Positions 9,726 through 19,052 of a stretch of 54,269 nucleotides of DNA are shown here, one piece after another. The stretch's first letter is position 1. The number at the start of each line of letters is the position of its first letter. This DNA is from Planctomycetia bacterium (GTDB taxonomy: Bacteria > Planctomycetota > UBA8108 > UBA1146). The stretch is from contig JAAXJX010000015.1 in assembly GCA_012269595.1 (NCBI GenBank), positions 3,906 to 58,174 on the forward strand, in the 5' to 3' direction. The translations under genes and the position numbers were made by a program. The notes below the pieces were generated by a model, which saw only the letters and a list, made by a program, of their open reading frames with translations, was not told where the DNA came from and did no database searches.

Positions 9726-11235
9726 CTCCGCTTCCGATCACCGGATCCTGATCGCCAATCGCGGTGAGTGCGCTTCACGACTGATCCGCGCTTTCACAGA
9801 ACTCCAGCTGGAAACCATCGCCGTCTTCAGTGAAGCGGACAGGGATGCCCCTTTCGTCCGGGAAGCGACCCACTCTTTTCACCTGGGAGCTTCCCCTGCG
9901 AGTGAATCGTACCTGCGTATCGATCGGCTGATCGAGGCGGGAAGACATCTCGGGGCCACTGCAATTCACCCGGGCTGGGGCTTTCTCTCCGAAAATCCGG
10001 AGTTCGCCCGAGCGGTGGAAGCAGAAGGCTGGATCTTCATCGGGCCTACCGCAGAACACGCACGGGATCTCGGCGACAAGGTGACAGCAAGGACTCTTGC
10101 CTCCAAGGCAGGTGTGCCCTGTACTCCCGCCTGGTCACCGGAACCGGATCTCTCCGCTGAAGAGGAAAGCACCGCCTGGAACCGGAAAGCACAAGAGATC
10201 GGCTATCCAGTACTGGTCAAAGCGGTCTCCGGCGGTGGAGGCAAGGGAATGCGCATCGTCCGTGATGCGGATGAGCTCACAGAGGCTCTGCCTGCTGCCC
10301 GAAGGGAAGCCCTCTCATCCTTCAATGATGATCGAGTCTTCCTGGAGAAGTTTGTGGAACCTGCCCGTCATATCGAGGTTCAGGTGCTGGGAGATGGAAA
10401 GGGCGAGGTCGCCATTATCGGAGACCGGGAATGCTCGCTCCAACGACGGCATCAGAAACTGGTTGAGGAAGCTCCGGCAGCGAATATTCGCAGTGAAGTG
10501 CGCAAAGCGATGCAGGGAGCGGCCCGCTCATTGGCACGATCTGTCGATTATCGGGGAGCAGGGACCGTCGAGTTTCTGCTCGATGCCAGTGGCGATCACT
10601 TTTATTTCCTCGAAATGAATACGCGCCTGCAGGTCGAGCACCCTGTCACTGAAGAAGTCTTCGGCGTCGACATGGTGAAACTCCAATGGTCGGTGGCCAA
10701 TGGGACCGGGATTCCCGATGGGACTGACGGTCGCTCCCCCATTGCCCATTCCATCGAGATCCGTGTGAATGCAGAAGACCCTGTCGCCGGCTTCATGCCG
10801 AGCACCGGCCGGATACTCGATTGCGTGTGGCCTCAGGGAGAAGGCATCCGCATCGATACCGGAGTCGAATCGGGCTCCACAGTGACTCCCCATTATGATG
10901 CCATGATCGCCAAGATCATCGTCACCGGATCCGATCGTGAAGACGCTACCCGGAAGTTGGTTGAGGCGATTGAACAAACTTCCATCTCACCGCTGGTGAC
11001 CTCGATCCCTCTGGGCAGGGATCTGGTCCTCTCCAGAGATTTTTCCGATTGCCGGTTTTACACCCGCTCCATCGAAGGTGATTGGAGTGACTGGCAGATG
11101 CCGGAAGTGCCGGGTGATTGGACTGCGATCCTTGCCGCTTGCGCCCAAAAGGTTCTTTCACCCACTGGATCCGGACGAAACAAGGCGCGACCACGAGGAA
11201 CCTGCTGGGATCAGTTACAGGGGGTGAGGCCATGA
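9718..11235 (+). CDS. mccA: Biotin carboxylase subunit of methylcrotonyl-CoA carboxylase (without biotin carrier domain)
   Basis: From the ATG at 9718 (MSDSASDHRILIANRGECA) the protein is 505 residues. It has the biotin carboxylase N-domain, the ATP-grasp loop SGGGGKGMRIVRD, and the catalytic segment FLEMNTRLQVEHPVTEEVFG. It carboxylates biotin using ATP and bicarbonate. Classical methylcrotonyl-CoA carboxylase alpha subunits are about 650-700 residues and carry the carrier domain on the same chain. Here the chain ends after a short C-terminal stretch, and the carrier is encoded by the next gene through an ATGA stop/start overlap. The next start has its own ribosome-binding site (GGGGTGAGG), which argues for a genuine split. 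The 5' end overlaps the hydratase gene by 8 bp. Confidence 0.92.
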   Translation: MSDSASDHRILIANRGECASRLIRAFTELQLETIAVFSEADRDAPFVREATHSFHLGASPASESYLRIDRLIEAGRHLGATAIHPGWGFLSENPEFARAVEAEGWIFIGPTAEHARDLGDKVTARTLASKAGVPCTPAWSPEPDLSAEEESTAWNRKAQEIGYPVLVKAVSGGGGKGMRIVRDADELTEALPAARREALSSFNDDRVFLEKFVEPARHIEVQVLGDGKGEVAIIGDRECSLQRRHQKLVEEAPAANIRSEVRKAMQGAARSLARSVDYRGAGTVEFLLDASGDHFYFLEMNTRLQVEHPVTEEVFGVDMVKLQWSVANGTGIPDGTDGRSPIAHSIEIRVNAEDPVAGFMPSTGRILDCVWPQGEGIRIDTGVESGSTVTPHYDAMIAKIIVTGSDREDATRKLVEAIEQTSISPLVTSIPLGRDLVLSRDFSDCRFYTRSIEGDWSDWQMPEVPGDWTAILAACAQKVLSPTGSGRNKARPRGTCWDQLQGVRP

Positions 11236-11636
11236 AGAACCCCTCCCCCGATTGGAAGATTCTCGATTGGGATGCCCCCATCCTGACCCTGTCCGTCGAT
11301 GGTGAAACCCATCAGTTGGTTTTGACCGGCTCTCCCCGCAGACCCCGCTGGAGTTGGAAGGGTTCCTTCCAGAGTGGACTACAACCTGGCGCTTCCGCCG
11401 GAGGGCAACCTGTCAGCGATGGATCCACGGTGTCACCGATGCCGGGAACCGTCCTTGAAGTGCGGGCCAAGCCCGGTGACGAAGTCGAAGAAGGGCAAAC
11501 TCTTGTCGTCGTCGAGGCGATGAAAATGGAAATCCCGGTCAAAGCCCCGAAAGCAGGAATCATCGCCAAGGTGGAAGTCTCTCAGGGCGATGCAGTTGCT
11601 CGCGGTGACACTTTGATCGCTCTGGAAGAGGACTGA
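11232..11636 (+). CDS. Biotin carboxyl carrier protein, split-off C-terminal part of the MCC alpha subunit
   Basis: This 134-residue protein ends in a complete biotinyl/lipoyl domain with the biotinylation motif VEAMKMEIPVKAP, the lysine being the attachment site. The Pro/Gly-rich region TVSPMPGTVLEVRAKPGDEV precedes it. The first ~60 residues (ILDWDAPILTLSVDGETHQL) look like the remnant of the linker or BT domain that joins carboxylase and carrier in fused alpha subunits. The ATG overlaps the upstream stop (ATGA), and the gene is followed after 2 bp by the HMG-CoA lyase gene. It presumably shuttles carboxybiotin between the biotin carboxylase and the carboxyltransferase encoded here. Confidence 0.92.
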   Translation: MKNPSPDWKILDWDAPILTLSVDGETHQLVLTGSPRRPRWSWKGSFQSGLQPGASAGGQPVSDGSTVSPMPGTVLEVRAKPGDEVEEGQTLVVVEAMKMEIPVKAPKAGIIAKVEVSQGDAVARGDTLIALEED

Positions 11637-11638
11637 TC

Positions 11639-12502
11639 ATGGCCGAACAGGAGTCGCCAAAGATCCGCATCGTTGAAGTGGGTCCCCGGGATGGTCTACA
11701 GAGCCTCAATGCCCACTACTCCGTGGAAACCCGTCTCGAATGGATCGGCAAATTGGCCCTTGCAGGAATTCAGGAGATCGAGTGCGGCGCATTTGTCAGA
11801 GCCGATCTGGTACCGGCGATGGCCAACAGTGAACAGATCTTCCAATCTTTGGCCGATTCCCCGTTCCGCAAGTGGGCACTGGTACCCAATCGCCGGGGAC
11901 TGCAATCGGCACTCGATTCCGGGGCGGACGCCCTCGCTTTTTTCACCTCTGCAACCGAAGGCTTCAGCCAGAAGAACACCGCCTGCAGTCGTGAAGAATC
12001 CCTCGACAGATTTCACGCAATGGTTCCTGAGTCGGGGGATTTGCCACTGCGCGCCTATCTCAGTTGCTGCTTTGAGTGCCCCTACGACGGGCCGGTGGAT
12101 CCCGAGGAGGTGCTCCGAATGGCGGTGCAACTGCAGAAAGCCGGTGCCACTGAAATCGTGATCTCCGACACCATCGGCAGTGCCAGGCCGGAACAGATCT
12201 CTCCCCTGTTCAGGCTTTTGGGTGAACTGCTCCCCCTGTCGATGCTGGCTCTTCATTTACACGATACTCACGGTCGAGCCCTCGAATGCGCAAGGGAAGC
12301 CTGGGATCACGGAATCACCTCCTTCGATGCTTCCGCAGGTGGGCTCGGAGGTTGTCCCTTCGCCCCCGGGGCAACAGGCAATGTCGCGACTGAAGCGCTG
12401 GTTCAACTCTTTGAGGATATGGGCATCAGTACCGGCATCGACGTGGATCAACTCAAGGCAACCCGGTCCTGGTTCACTTCACAAAGCCCCATTCAATCAT
12501 GA
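11639..12502 (+). CDS. mvaB: Hydroxymethylglutaryl-CoA lyase
   Basis: This 287-residue TIM-barrel protein has the family signature VGPRDGLQ near the N-terminus, the metal-ligand HLHDTHGRAL segment, and the cysteine-bearing glycine loop SAGGLGGCPFAPGATGNVATE. HMG-CoA lyase splits HMG-CoA into acetyl-CoA and acetoacetate, the last step of leucine catabolism. It is slightly shorter than the usual ~300 residues but complete. It is the final gene of the operon; a strong bidirectional hairpin begins at its stop codon. No isovaleryl-CoA dehydrogenase gene is present in this cluster. Confidence 0.95.
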   Translation: MAEQESPKIRIVEVGPRDGLQSLNAHYSVETRLEWIGKLALAGIQEIECGAFVRADLVPAMANSEQIFQSLADSPFRKWALVPNRRGLQSALDSGADALAFFTSATEGFSQKNTACSREESLDRFHAMVPESGDLPLRAYLSCCFECPYDGPVDPEEVLRMAVQLQKAGATEIVISDTIGSARPEQISPLFRLLGELLPLSMLALHLHDTHGRALECAREAWDHGITSFDASAGGLGGCPFAPGATGNVATEALVQLFEDMGISTGIDVDQLKATRSWFTSQSPIQS

Positions 12503-12540
12503 AAAAACGCCCCGCAATCATTGATTGCGGGGCGTTTTTT
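12502..12540. terminator. Bidirectional rho-independent terminator between the leucine operon and the convergent gene
   Basis: The palindrome CGCCCCGCAATC...GATTGCGGGGCG is flanked by six A on the left and a T-run on the right. It can therefore terminate the + operon and also the minus-strand gene that ends at 12570. The first A belongs to the lyase stop codon. Confidence 0.95.
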
Positions 12541-12569
12541 TATCGTTACTCAAAACGGCGCAGAGAATC

Positions 12570-13940
12570 CTAACAACCGTTGAAGCTGGCACAATTCAGG
12601 CTGTCCGCAGTGGGGTCGCCTCCACAAGCACCATTCGGTCCCGGGGTCACCGGAACGCTGCCTCCGACAGAGATGCCGAAGATCACATTCAGGCTGTACA
12701 CCACGTCAGCGATGTTGTTGGTTCCGTCATCATTGACGTCACCCGCATCGAGACAGGCGATGCTTCCACCACCGAAAAGGAAGTCCAGCAACTGAACCGG
12801 ATCAGCAATATTTTCGGTGCCATCCTGATTCACGTCGTTGCGAATGAAGAAGTTGTCACGCACAGCGGTGCAGGACCCGGCATTGGAAAGGGATCCACAA
12901 ACATTAGTTCCGGCCACACTGATGGTGTAACTGCCAGGACCACCGATGGTCACAGTCGTGGAGGTGGCAGATCCACCCAGAGTTGCCACGAGAGTTCCGT
13001 CCAGTCTCACTTCGATGCTGGAGTAGGCGGAGGTGTTGGTCCAGGAAACGGAGGTATCACCATTCGCCTGATTGACCTGACAACCCAGATTTGCGGGAGC
13101 AGAAGGATTGTTGACCACAGGACAGTTGGCAGTGCAGGAGGTCACAGCACTGACCACCGCGTTGGTGATTCCGCGAACGGAAAGATCGTCGCTGGCGGGT
13201 CCACCGGTGGTCGTTCCACTGATGGAAACCAGAGCGGTCGTTGCGTTTCCGGCAAGGGTCTGAATCACGGCTCCTGTCCCATCCAGAATCTCGATGGAAT
13301 CGTAGGTCATGCCATTGGTCCAGGAGAGGCTGAAATCACAAAGGCAGGGATCAGACAACACGCAGGTCAATCCGGAAACCGGAGGGGTGGCAACGGTAAC
13401 GCTTCCCCCCACCTTGGTCGGAATACGACTGATGGAAGTACCGCCAGAAACAACGCTGATGACGGTCTGGACATCGGGTGTTCCCAGAATATCCGAGAAG
13501 GTCAGACTGGTGGCGCTACCCGGTGCAGCTGCTGAGGAGCAACTGTATGAGAAAAGCGCGATCTCATTGCCGGAGCCAATGGGGATTTCATCAAGCGGAG
13601 CCGAAGTACTGAGAATACAGCCATAAGTTCCACCTGGTCCATCAGTGGCATTCACATCCACGAATTCGAAGTCAGGTCCCGTACCACCATTGGCGGCTGC
13701 GGTCTGCTGGCCTGGAGTAATGGCAGTCAAAGTCAAATCAGTACCGGAGTGAGCCACGCCCATACTGAAACCACGGGCTCCCTCTTCATTGGTCAGCAAA
13801 ATGGAAACATCGACGGTCCCACCCGGCAACACCGAATTGTCAGCAACACTGACACTGTGAGTTTGAGCAAAAGTGGAGGAGCTTCCCAAGAGGGTTGCCA
13901 AAATGAGGCCAAGGAAAATCCGGACACCGGAATTCTTCAT
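12570..13940 (-). CDS. Secreted cohesin-like / Fn3-like protein with C-terminal dockerin-like pair
   Basis: The ATG at 13940 (MKNSGVRIFLGLILATLL) has GGAAGAGAG upstream and a clear signal peptide ending near STFAQ. The protein is about 456 residues. Its first ~150 mature residues resemble a cohesin-type beta sandwich (VADNSVLPGGTVDVSILLTN) containing NGGTGPDFEFVDV. Two Fn3-like modules follow, recognisable by LSWTNGMTYDSIEIL and VSWTNTSAYSSIEVRLDG. The end is a dockerin-like pair (RNDVNQDGTENIADPVQL and GDVNDDGTNNIADVVYSL) and the tail CGGDPTADSLNCASFNGC. No catalytic motif is seen. Role inferred: surface or matrix component. It shares the bidirectional terminator with the leucine operon. Confidence 0.82.
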   Translation of the reverse strand: MKNSGVRIFLGLILATLLGSSSTFAQTHSVSVADNSVLPGGTVDVSILLTNEEGARGFSMGVAHSGTDLTLTAITPGQQTAAANGGTGPDFEFVDVNATDGPGGTYGCILSTSAPLDEIPIGSGNEIALFSYSCSSAAAPGSATSLTFSDILGTPDVQTVISVVSGGTSISRIPTKVGGSVTVATPPVSGLTCVLSDPCLCDFSLSWTNGMTYDSIEILDGTGAVIQTLAGNATTALVSISGTTTGGPASDDLSVRGITNAVVSAVTSCTANCPVVNNPSAPANLGCQVNQANGDTSVSWTNTSAYSSIEVRLDGTLVATLGGSATSTTVTIGGPGSYTISVAGTNVCGSLSNAGSCTAVRDNFFIRNDVNQDGTENIADPVQLLDFLFGGGSIACLDAGDVNDDGTNNIADVVYSLNVIFGISVGGSVPVTPGPNGACGGDPTADSLNCASFNGC

Positions 13941-14171
13941 ACTACGTCTCTCTTCCGAACAGTGACCACAGCCCGAGTACACACCCGTGCCTGAACGACC
14001 TGTTCAATCAATAAATAGACTGGATCCGAAACAACTTCAGAATCCGACAAATGGGGTCAATACAGTCAATATGACACCATATAGACATGTATTTTACCTT
14101 TGAAACATGGCGGGATGTACCGATAAATGAGGGTCACCCACATCTGGCCATATCTCTATAAACCCAATGCT

Positions 14172-17100
14172 CTATTGAGGTTGAGCACTAAATGGCAAAC
14201 TCTCCATCAATGGCAAAGAACTGGTCGCTCCATCGATGACCACCAGATTGTCGAGAGGGATCGCTGTGGGGTTCCCCCACACCAAATCACCCGTCAATCC
14301 TTCCGTGTCCCCCACAAAAGTGTCCGGGACCGTTGAAAACTCAAGCTCCACGATTGCGGTTTCCATCGGCAAAGAGAGGTAATCACCAAAGTTGAAGGAC
14401 ACCAGCATCCCGACGAGGACACCGCCCTGGATCGGATTGATCGCCCAAAAATCGGGCCCCGATCCACCGTTGAGGCCAGCGATGTCACCACTTTGTTGGG
14501 CTTCTACAAACTGGAGAATTCCTGAATCGTATTGGATTGCCATCGACAGCCCGGAAAGCGCTGTGGGATAGGTTGGGTTGAGCGAACTTTCTTCTGCGTA
14601 AAGAGTCATCGTTCCACTGCCCATTCCATCGGCACTGGAATAGGGAATCACCAACTCCGAACCCCGATAGTGATAAATCGATCGAATCACAACACGGATT
14701 TCGGTCTGGGTACTTCCAAACTGGTTCTCGGCGGTGACCAGATGGGTCGTGTCACTTTCTTCCAATGCCAACCCGGAAATCTCTCCTGTGACAGGATCAA
14801 AAATCAGACCTGCAGGGAGTACTGGATCGATGCTCCAGAAATCGACGGGGCCGCAACCCTGTTGCGGAATCTGTGCGACGAGGTCGACCCCCGAAGGGAT
14901 TGCAATCGGCAGTACGGGATAGGCGATGTCACAAGGAGCGAGCCCTTCCACTTCCAATTGGAGCGAGAAGGTGGTGGATCCCGTGTCATTGGCTGCCGTA
15001 ATCAGATAGCTCTGTAATGGTTGATTGGTGGCAGAAGACCCCGACAGTTGACCACTGACAGAATCCAGCAGGATTCCTGCAGGAAGCGCGGGGTCGACGC
15101 TGAAGTTGGCCACAGAACCACACCCCACTGTCGGCAAGAGAGGTCCCAGCGATTCCCCTGGAAGCAACTGGATCAGGGAGACTCCATAGTCCAACTCGCA
15201 TGGAGCCGGTTCACGAATCAGAATCGGCAACTCGATGACTGAAGTTCCAGCACTGTTGGCAGCGACAATCTGGTGAAGAGTCTCCGGATAGGAAAACTCC
15301 ACAGAGCCGGAAAGGATTCCTGTGACAGCATCCAGATTCAAGCCCGAAGGCAGGGGCGGAGTGACCGTCCAGGTGGATGCCTGACCGCAACCCACCAGAG
15401 GCTGTAACGGCCCGATCTCCTGACCGATGATCTCGTCAATCTCCAGTAAGGGGTAGGTCAAGTCACAGGGTGCTTCTTCAAGGATCTCAATACTGATGGG
15501 AAAACTGACTGTACCTGCAGGATTACCGGCAAGAATCACATGTTGTGTCGGGCCTCCAACAAATTGTGGGACCCCTGAGATGGAACCGGTGGTTGAGTCG
15601 AGATACAAACCGGCAGGGAGGGGTGGCAAGGCATTGAAGGAGTCCGCTCCCCCACAGCCAACTTCCGGCAAGATGGCTGAGAGTGGCAATCCTACTGTCA
15701 GCTGAAGCAGGCTTTGCGGGTAACTCAAATCACAAGGAGGCTGTGGAAGTACTGTGATGGAGATTTGGGTCGCAGTGGCTCCGGAAACATTGGAAGCTGC
15801 AACGGTGTAGTTGACCGCTGACTGCAATACTTCCGGGGTTCCTGAAATCTCCCCAGTCATACCGTCAAAAACGAGACCCGCAGGAAGTTCCGGAGTGATT
15901 TCAAAGAAGGACGGTTGGCCACAGCCGATTTGTGGCCCCAGCAAATTAAGGGCAGCGCCCTGTTCCAAAACCAGATCAGAAGGATCGTACTGCAGATCGC
16001 ATGGTGCCGTCGGGACCACTTCCAGCTGCAGCTGGAACTCGGCATAACCGCTGGGGTTTTCTGCCCTGAGGGTGAAAGTGCCCAATGGAACTGCTTCTTC
16101 AGGTACACCTGAGATCGATCCACTGCTGGAGTCCAGAATCATTCCTGATGGAAGTGCCGGCTCTACTGAATATTCAGAAACTGGGCCACAAGACACCTGG
16201 GGCAACATGCCCGCAGGAATCTCCTCGCCCACCTGAATCATGATTTCAGAAAGCGGGTAGAGCAGATCGCATGGAGCTTCCACGAAGACTTCCAACTGGA
16301 TATTGAAAGTCGTCTCTCCGGCAAGATTGGAAGCCACAATTTGGTAATCCGTGAGAGGCTGTGCTGCGAGCCCTGTACCGGAAAGTTCTCCACTGACCGG
16401 GTTCAGCTGCAATCCTTCGGGAAGGGCGGGCTCGATCTCATACTGATCCGGAGCTCCACAAGCCACTGTTGGCTGCATGGGTTCCAGTTCTTCGCCATGG
16501 CTCAACTGAATCAGATCAACCGAATACCCCAGATCACAAGGTGCAGCCTCTACTATTTGTAATGTGATGGTCGTCGTCGTCGAACCGAACTGGTTGAATC
16601 CGCTGATCATGTGAGTCGATGCGGATTCCAGCGATACAGGAGTGCCGGAGATCGTGCCGGTCAGTCCACTGAATTGCAGCCCCTCAGGCAACTCCGGGTC
16701 GATGGTCCACAATTGGATCGGACCACAACCGTACGAGGGGACCAGAGGCTCCATCGATTCTCCGACGATCAGGAGAGGAATTTCATCTCCATAAGAAAGT
16801 TGACAGGGAGTCGTCGGGAGAACACTGATCATGACAGTCACGACCACTGCTCCGGTACCATTTTGGGCTACGATGGTATGGGGTGTCGGCGAATGAACCT
16901 GCTCTGGAATTCCAGAGATCACACCCGTCTGACTGTCAAGCAACACACCCTGGGGGAAGGCAGGAGAGACGGTCCATTCATTGGGATCACCACCGATGAT
17001 CTGCGGGATGACCGGGACAATCTCATGACCCAGAAGGAAAGCACCCAATCCGAGATACTCGACAGACTGAGGTGGAACGACCTCCACCTGGATTCCTGAA

Positions 17101-17180
17101 CCGGAGCCCCCACCACAACCGGAGAGCGCCAACAACAAGATCAAAAGGGGCAACAGTATCTTCGGGGAATACCCTGGCAT
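14172..17180 (-). CDS. Lipoprotein with nine He_PIG (putative Ig) repeats and C-terminal cohesin-like domain
   Basis: The ATG at 17180 has a strong GAGGAAGAG ribosome-binding site. The 1002-residue precursor has a lipoprotein signal with lipobox LALSGC (Cys22). Nine He_PIG repeats follow, each with the core P-x-LPxGLxLDxxTGxISGxP, for example PALPSGMILDSSSGSISG; eight of the units begin with PC(D/E/Q)(L/I)xY. The last ~180 residues form a cohesin-like domain with LNGGSGPDFWAINPIQGG and VWGNPTAIPLDNLVVIDG. No enzymatic motif is present. It lies 71 bp downstream of a shorter paralogue with the same layout and is probably co-transcribed with it. Role inferred: an outer-membrane or surface lipoprotein stalk presenting a cohesin-like head. 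Confidence 0.85.
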   Translation of the reverse strand: MPGYSPKILLPLLILLLALSGCGGGSGSGIQVEVVPPQSVEYLGLGAFLLGHEIVPVIPQIIGGDPNEWTVSPAFPQGVLLDSQTGVISGIPEQVHSPTPHTIVAQNGTGAVVVTVMISVLPTTPCQLSYGDEIPLLIVGESMEPLVPSYGCGPIQLWTIDPELPEGLQFSGLTGTISGTPVSLESASTHMISGFNQFGSTTTTITLQIVEAAPCDLGYSVDLIQLSHGEELEPMQPTVACGAPDQYEIEPALPEGLQLNPVSGELSGTGLAAQPLTDYQIVASNLAGETTFNIQLEVFVEAPCDLLYPLSEIMIQVGEEIPAGMLPQVSCGPVSEYSVEPALPSGMILDSSSGSISGVPEEAVPLGTFTLRAENPSGYAEFQLQLEVVPTAPCDLQYDPSDLVLEQGAALNLLGPQIGCGQPSFFEITPELPAGLVFDGMTGEISGTPEVLQSAVNYTVAASNVSGATATQISITVLPQPPCDLSYPQSLLQLTVGLPLSAILPEVGCGGADSFNALPPLPAGLYLDSTTGSISGVPQFVGGPTQHVILAGNPAGTVSFPISIEILEEAPCDLTYPLLEIDEIIGQEIGPLQPLVGCGQASTWTVTPPLPSGLNLDAVTGILSGSVEFSYPETLHQIVAANSAGTSVIELPILIREPAPCELDYGVSLIQLLPGESLGPLLPTVGCGSVANFSVDPALPAGILLDSVSGQLSGSSATNQPLQSYLITAANDTGSTTFSLQLEVEGLAPCDIAYPVLPIAIPSGVDLVAQIPQQGCGPVDFWSIDPVLPAGLIFDPVTGEISGLALEESDTTHLVTAENQFGSTQTEIRVVIRSIYHYRGSELVIPYSSADGMGSGTMTLYAEESSLNPTYPTALSGLSMAIQYDSGILQFVEAQQSGDIAGLNGGSGPDFWAINPIQGGVLVGMLVSFNFGDYLSLPMETAIVELEFSTVPDTFVGDTEGLTGDLVWGNPTAIPLDNLVVIDGATSSLPLMESLPFSAQPQ

Positions 17181-17251
17181 CTCTTCCTCGGTCCAGCAAT
17201 CGGCGCTGTAAATATCTGGGGTTAATACTCCGTACTTCAGATCTGTCGGGA

Positions 17252-18688
17252 TCAGTCAGAGACGGGGCTGGCGATCAACTCCAAAGCTGAATCAACGGTC
17301 ACCGGAATGATTCCGGTCACACCATTCAGTACGACAGTGTTTTCCACCGTCGGCACACCTTCCTCACCGGCAAGGGGATTTCCCCAGCTGAGCGTGGAAG
17401 TGATCGAATCAGCGTCAGATCCAGAGAAGGAATCTGCAATGGTCTCGTAGTTGACAATCGCAATCTCGACCGGCACCTCTGCACTCAATCCCGTGAAATC
17501 AGGACTGAAAGAGAAAACGATACCCAGCGTGAAACCGGTGGAGGTTTCGAAGGGAGCAAAGAAGTCCGGTCCCTCACCACCATTCAGATCAGACAACCCG
17601 CTGCCAGCCTCCACTGAAGTGATGTCCAGCTGCTCGGAGTTGTGAGCGAGGGCCAGCGAAAGGAGCTGGATCTTGGTCGGGTAGGTCTCGTTATCTTCAC
17701 CCTCGGTCAGGATGATACGGGTTTGGGTACCACCCTCACCCGTTGAGGGGTCAAAGGAGCCACTCAACTGCTCGATTTCAAAGACGAAGACCGGAGAGAT
17801 TCTCAGGGCGATTTCCGTACTGTCGGAACCGTGCTCGTTGGAAGCGGTCACGGTGTAGACGATGCGGGAAGTTTCGATCGCCGGTGTTCCGGAGATCACT
17901 CCGGTTGCGGGATCCAGGCTGACCCCTTCAGGCAGAGCAGGATCAATAATCCACTCTTCAGCCTCACCACAGCCCACTGTGGGGAGGATCGGATCCATTT
18001 CTGCATTGGGTGCAACCACCTTGTCGGACTCCTGATAAACAAGATCACAGGGTCCAGCAGGAAGGATTTCGATCAGCAACTCAAAGGTGGATTCTCCACT
18101 TTCATTGGCAGCAGTAATGAGATGCAACTGAGGCCCATGACTGATCAACGGAGTACCACTGATTTCACCGGTGTACATGTTCAACTGAAGACCCTCGGGC
18201 AAGGCTGGATCAATGGTGAAATCGTTGGATCCACCACAACCGACGGTCGGTAGAAGCGTGGGAAAAGCGTCAAACGCCAAAACACCTGTTACCTCGGAGA
18301 CCGGGTAAGCCAGGTCACAGGGAGGCTCGGGAAGAACAGCAATGGAAATTCCAAAGCTGGAAGAACCACCAAAATTGGTCGCCGTGATCGCAAAGAAATG
18401 CCGCGGGCATGCCTCAGCCGGAATTCCACTGATGGAACCATTGGTGGGATCGAACTCCAGACCTGCCGGAAGCTCGGGCTCAACGCTCCAGTTATCGATG
18501 GCTGCACCCAGCACCGGTGGTGCGGGGATGTCGACGGGTTCACCGACAGTCAAGGTGTAGTCCACCTGGGGATAGCTGAAAGGTGCGGGCGCCTGAATTT
18601 TGGTACTTCGACCAAAGCAACCACCCAGAATCAGGGTGGCGCAAACCAGCAGGCAGAACTTGGCAAGGATGCGGCTTGAGTTCGGCAT
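17252..18688 (-). CDS. Lipoprotein with three He_PIG repeats and C-terminal cohesin-like domain
   Basis: The start chosen is the ATG at 18688 (MPNSSRILAKFC), preceded by an ideal GGAGGAACG; an in-frame ATG 18 bp upstream lacks this. The precursor is about 478 residues with lipobox LILGGC (Cys24). Three He_PIG repeats (PELPAGLEFDPTNGSISGIP, PALPEGLQLNMYTGEISGTP, PALPEGVSLDPATGVISGTP) lead into a cohesin-like domain with LNGGEGPDFFAPF and LSWGNPLAGEEGVPTVEN. Architecture and sequence show it to be a shorter paralogue of the next gene downstream, with fewer stalk repeats. The gene diverges from the beta-helix gene across a 364-bp regulatory region. Confidence 0.85.
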   Translation of the reverse strand: MPNSSRILAKFCLLVCATLILGGCFGRSTKIQAPAPFSYPQVDYTLTVGEPVDIPAPPVLGAAIDNWSVEPELPAGLEFDPTNGSISGIPAEACPRHFFAITATNFGGSSSFGISIAVLPEPPCDLAYPVSEVTGVLAFDAFPTLLPTVGCGGSNDFTIDPALPEGLQLNMYTGEISGTPLISHGPQLHLITAANESGESTFELLIEILPAGPCDLVYQESDKVVAPNAEMDPILPTVGCGEAEEWIIDPALPEGVSLDPATGVISGTPAIETSRIVYTVTASNEHGSDSTEIALRISPVFVFEIEQLSGSFDPSTGEGGTQTRIILTEGEDNETYPTKIQLLSLALAHNSEQLDITSVEAGSGLSDLNGGEGPDFFAPFETSTGFTLGIVFSFSPDFTGLSAEVPVEIAIVNYETIADSFSGSDADSITSTLSWGNPLAGEEGVPTVENTVVLNGVTGIIPVTVDSALELIASPVSD

Positions 18689-19052
18689 CGTTCCTCCGCA
18701 GGGCATCGGCCCTCAGGGTTTTCACCCACCTCCAGTGAAAAGGGACACACAGTGATGGATGACAGGGGTTGTTTACAAAAGTTTGTATTCCTCATTGTAA
18801 CTACAAGCCTTTTTTTGTCTATCCCGGCAAAGGTCCGTCAGCGAAGTCGGCAATACTTACCGAATCTACACCCAGGGTGATATTTGTGACACTTTTGCCG
18901 TTTAGCCGTTTCCGGCCAACTCAGGTGTGCACACCTTCTTGAACATACAAATGACAGTACAATATGCGACGTACATATTCCCAATGCCGAAGATGGTTGA
19001 GGAAGACTGTTACTTCGGAATTGCCGAGTAGCAGTTCTTCAGGAGGTTCAAC
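18689..19052. promoter_or_regulatory. Divergent intergenic region with two 2-nt-spaced palindromes
   Basis: This 364-bp AT-rich gap separates divergent genes, so promoters for both must lie here. Two inverted repeats with TACAA half-sites are visible: TACAAA-AG-TTTGTA at 18774-18787 and TTGTA-AC-TACAA at 18795-18806. They lie about 90-120 bp upstream of the lipoprotein start. Near the beta-helix gene, TTGAACATACAA occurs at 18939-18950, a possible -35 region. AGGAGG at 19041 is the ribosome-binding site of the beta-helix gene. The exact promoters are not resolved. Confidence 0.4.

Noticed and set aside
11118-11232. Earlier ATG at 11118 for the biotin carrier gene
   Set aside because: It would overlap the carboxylase gene by 118 bp and add no domain. 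The ATG at 11232 has a better ribosome-binding site and the typical ATGA overlap.
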